This document shows, one piece after another, positions 14,601 to 15,283 of a stretch of DNA of 15,283 bases. Both the position numbers and the translations under genes were made by a program. How positions within the stretch are numbered: the stretch's first letter is position 1; each line of letters opens with the position of its first letter. Source of the DNA: Lysobacterales bacterium (GTDB taxonomy: Bacteria; Pseudomonadota; Gammaproteobacteria; Xanthomonadales; Xanthomonadaceae); assembly GCA_015655035.1 (NCBI GenBank), contig JAATFS010000292.1, forward strand, positions 1 through 15,283, in the 5' to 3' direction. The notes under the pieces were generated by a model that saw only the letters and a list, made by a program, of their open reading frames with translations, was not told the origin of the DNA and searched no databases.

Positions 14601-15214
14601 GCGCGCTCGACCAGCTTTTCCAGGAACAGGCCATCGTTGCCGAAGTTGTTCTGCGACAGCCGCTGCACCGAGGCATAGGCCTGCTCCAGTTCGTCCGGCG
14701 CATGGCAGCGCTGCATGCCGATGCCGCCACCGCCGGCGGTGCTCTTGAGCATGACCGGATAGCCGATGCGCGCGGCCTCGGCCAGCGCCTGCTGAGGACC
14801 GTCCAGCAAGCCGGAGCCCGGCAGCATCGGCACGCCGCTGCGCTCGGCCAGCTCGCGCGCGCGGTGCTTGAGCCCGAACGCGCGGATCTGCTCGGAGGTC
14901 GGGCCGATGAAGACGATTCCCTCCTCCTGGCAAGCCGCCGCGAACTCGAGGTTTTCGCTGAGAAACCCGTAGCCGGGATGGATCGCCTGTGCACCGCTGT
15001 CACGCGCGGCCTTGATTACCTTGGCAATGTCCAGATAGGACTCGGCAGCCGTGCCATCGCCGATACAGATCGCCTCGTCGGCCTGGCGCACATGCAACGA
15101 GTCGGCATCGGCGCGGGTATACACCGCCACCGTGGCGATACCCATCCGCCGCAGCGTGCGCTGGATCCGGCACGCGATCGCACCGCGATTGGCAATCAGA
15201 ATTTTATCGAACAT
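11624..15214 (-). CDS. uca: Biotin-dependent urea carboxylase family enzyme, possibly guanidine carboxylase
   Basis: A 1196-residue single-chain biotin carboxylase and carboxyltransferase. Domains in order: biotin carboxylase (1-450) with ATP-binding KSTAGGGGIGM (157-167), CSLQRRNQKVVEE (228-240) and EVNTRLQVEH (288-297); a carboxyltransferase with a KipA-like half (about 453-765) and a KipI-like half (about 785-1010); a linker; and a C-terminal biotin carrier domain with ESMKMEIEI, where K1159 carries biotin. It carboxylates an amide or guanidine nitrogen using ATP and bicarbonate. In the carboxyltransferase, residue 700 is Asp (AVDFTGDMP); from memory, urea-specific enzymes have Asn at the equivalent place and guanidine enzymes Asp. 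The start at 15214 matches the family N-terminus MFDKILIANRG. The stop lies two bases before the chosen start of atzF. Family is certain; the substrate is open. Confidence 0.93.
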   Translation of the reverse strand: MFDKILIANRGAIACRIQRTLRRMGIATVAVYTRADADSLHVRQADEAICIGDGTAAESYLDIAKVIKAARDSGAQAIHPGYGFLSENLEFAAACQEEGIVFIGPTSEQIRAFGLKHRARELAERSGVPMLPGSGLLDGPQQALAEAARIGYPVMLKSTAGGGGIGMQRCHAPDELEQAYASVQRLSQNNFGNDGLFLEKLVERARHIEVQIFGDGAGRVVAVGERDCSLQRRNQKVVEETPAPNLPQPLREAMWATAVRLGEVVGYRSAGTVEYIYDDKEQRFYFLEVNTRLQVEHGVTEQTTGVDLVEWMVRAAAGERGFLDGFRYAPTGHAIQVRVYAEDPALKFRPVAGRITRAQFPAEGRCDTWVETGTEVSPYYDPMLAKLIAHGQDREQARQRLLAMLADTRVDGIETNLDYLRQVLAAPVFVEGRQSTADLNHFAYLARGIEVLEAGTQSSVQDWPGRIGYWDVGVPPSGPFDSLALRLGNRLLGNDEGAPALEMTLTGASLRFREAATIALAGADLAPTLDGEPLRYWQAVAVPAGAVLAFGAVRGAGTRAYLCVRGGLDVPDYLGSASTFTLGHFGGHGGRTLQPGDVLHVGAAPTAAVATAPLAATAVPTYANDWTFRVIYGPHGAPDFFTQDDIDTFFATAWEVHYNSSRTGVRLIGPKPAWARRDGGEAGLHPSNLHDNAYAVGAVDFTGDMPVILGPDGPSLGGFACPVTIVKADLWQLGQLRAGDRLRFVAVAVADADALERAQQRWVAQLQRQPEAVRALSVLPPSPVLARIDDVAVPVVYRPSGEDNILVEYGEQVLDLELRFRAHALMTWLQARCIPGLRELTPGIRSLQVHYDNQALPQQRVLELLREAERQLPAIDDMELPTRIVHLPVSWDDEACRLAIDKYMQTVRPDAPWCPSNLEFIRRINGLDSIDEVRRIFFDASYMVMGLGDVYLGAPVATPLDPRHRLVTTKYNPARTWTPENAVGIGGAYLCVYGMEGPGGYQFVGRTLQMWNAWNRTAEFTEGKPWLLRFFDQLRFFPVSHAELQQIREDFPRGRYQLRIEPQTFRLRDYRAFLAANGDGIAAFKARQQAAFEDERARWAAAGQDVARAVEPEPPPPLQLAADERAVVSSVPGSLWKVLVEPGQTVAAGEAVAIVESMKMEIEIHAPRPGVVRGVQCGPGQEVAPGQVLVVLAVEE

Positions 15215-15233
15215 GAGATGGCCGCAGATAAAG

Positions 15234-15249
15234 CGCGGGCCGTCCCGCG
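15234..15249 (-). other. Small hairpin upstream of uca
   Basis: CGCGGG (15234-15239) pairs with CCCGCG (15244-15249) over a 4-nt loop, 19 bp before the uca start. On the minus strand it is flanked by TTTT before and CTTTATC after. A frame stopping at TAG 15262-15264 enters from the right edge, so an upstream gene may end here and the hairpin may lie between cistrons. Only six codons of that frame are visible, too few to annotate. Confidence 0.35.
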
Positions 15250-15283
15250 AAAATACATGCACTAACAGGTCGTCCCATCAGTC

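Noticed and set aside
12665..15265. An 866-codon plus-strand open frame antisense to uca
   Set aside because: It is a shadow of uca. The protein is rich in His, Gln and Arg with no recognisable family, and uca carries full catalytic motifs.
1..15283. CRISPR arrays, insertion sequences, phage or toxin-antitoxin genes
   Set aside because: No regularly spaced repeats, transposase motifs or phage-like genes were seen on either strand. The tRNA genes are not flanked by an integrase or by a duplicated tRNA 3' end.

Overview
The window looks like chromosomal DNA from a high-GC gammaproteobacterium of the Xanthomonadaceae, probably Xanthomonas or a close relative. This rests on GC-rich codon use, the gene set (bfr/bfd, rppH, rplM-rpsI, coq7, and a DUF6776-bactofilin-erpA operon), and short repeats of a kind I recall from that family. 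The species cannot be fixed from the sequence alone.

Layout, left to right. (1) 1-1141, plus strand: the tail of an unrecognised gene, then two small membrane-protein genes, a CD225/dispanin-like protein and a DUF2752 protein, 13 bp apart. (2) 1142-1524: a gene-free block of about 380 bp holding a hairpin-rich, repeat-like element. (3) 1525-5105, minus strand: DUF6776, bactofilin, erpA, nudC and ampE-like, read right to left. The first three are tightly packed, and a hairpin separates nudC from ampE. (4) 5264-5887, plus strand: a DUF4126 membrane protein, divergent from DUF6776 and convergent with bfr. (5) 5972-7572, minus strand: rppH, bfd and bfr, an RNA 5'-end hydrolase followed by an iron storage and mobilisation pair. 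A good sigma70-type promoter and a partial Fur-box match lie upstream of bfd. (6) 7649-7934, plus strand: promoter, tRNA-Met(CAU), tRNA-Gln(CUG) and a strong terminator. (7) 8017-9027, minus strand: promoter, rplM, rpsI and terminator. (8) 9103-9771, plus strand: coq7 for ubiquinone synthesis. (9) 9849-15214, minus strand: a biotin-dependent carboxylase annotated by family as urea carboxylase, coupled to an allophanate hydrolase. Together these form an ATP-dependent nitrogen-assimilation pathway through allophanate.

Most of the window is ordinary core genome. The best candidate for something more is the carboxylase-hydrolase pair. The carboxyltransferase domain has Asp in the motif xDFTGD (residue 700), where I recall that true urea carboxylases have Asn. 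That would suggest guanidine rather than urea as substrate, and would predict carboxyguanidine deiminase genes and possibly a guanidine riboswitch just beyond the right edge. Secondary points are the IFITM-like CD225/DUF2752 pair, the repeat element at 1181-1480, the one-base coupling of bactofilin to a membrane-anchored coiled-coil protein, and the candidate iron-regulatory site at the end of rppH.

All functional calls come from reading motifs and from memory of the families. No database search was run.
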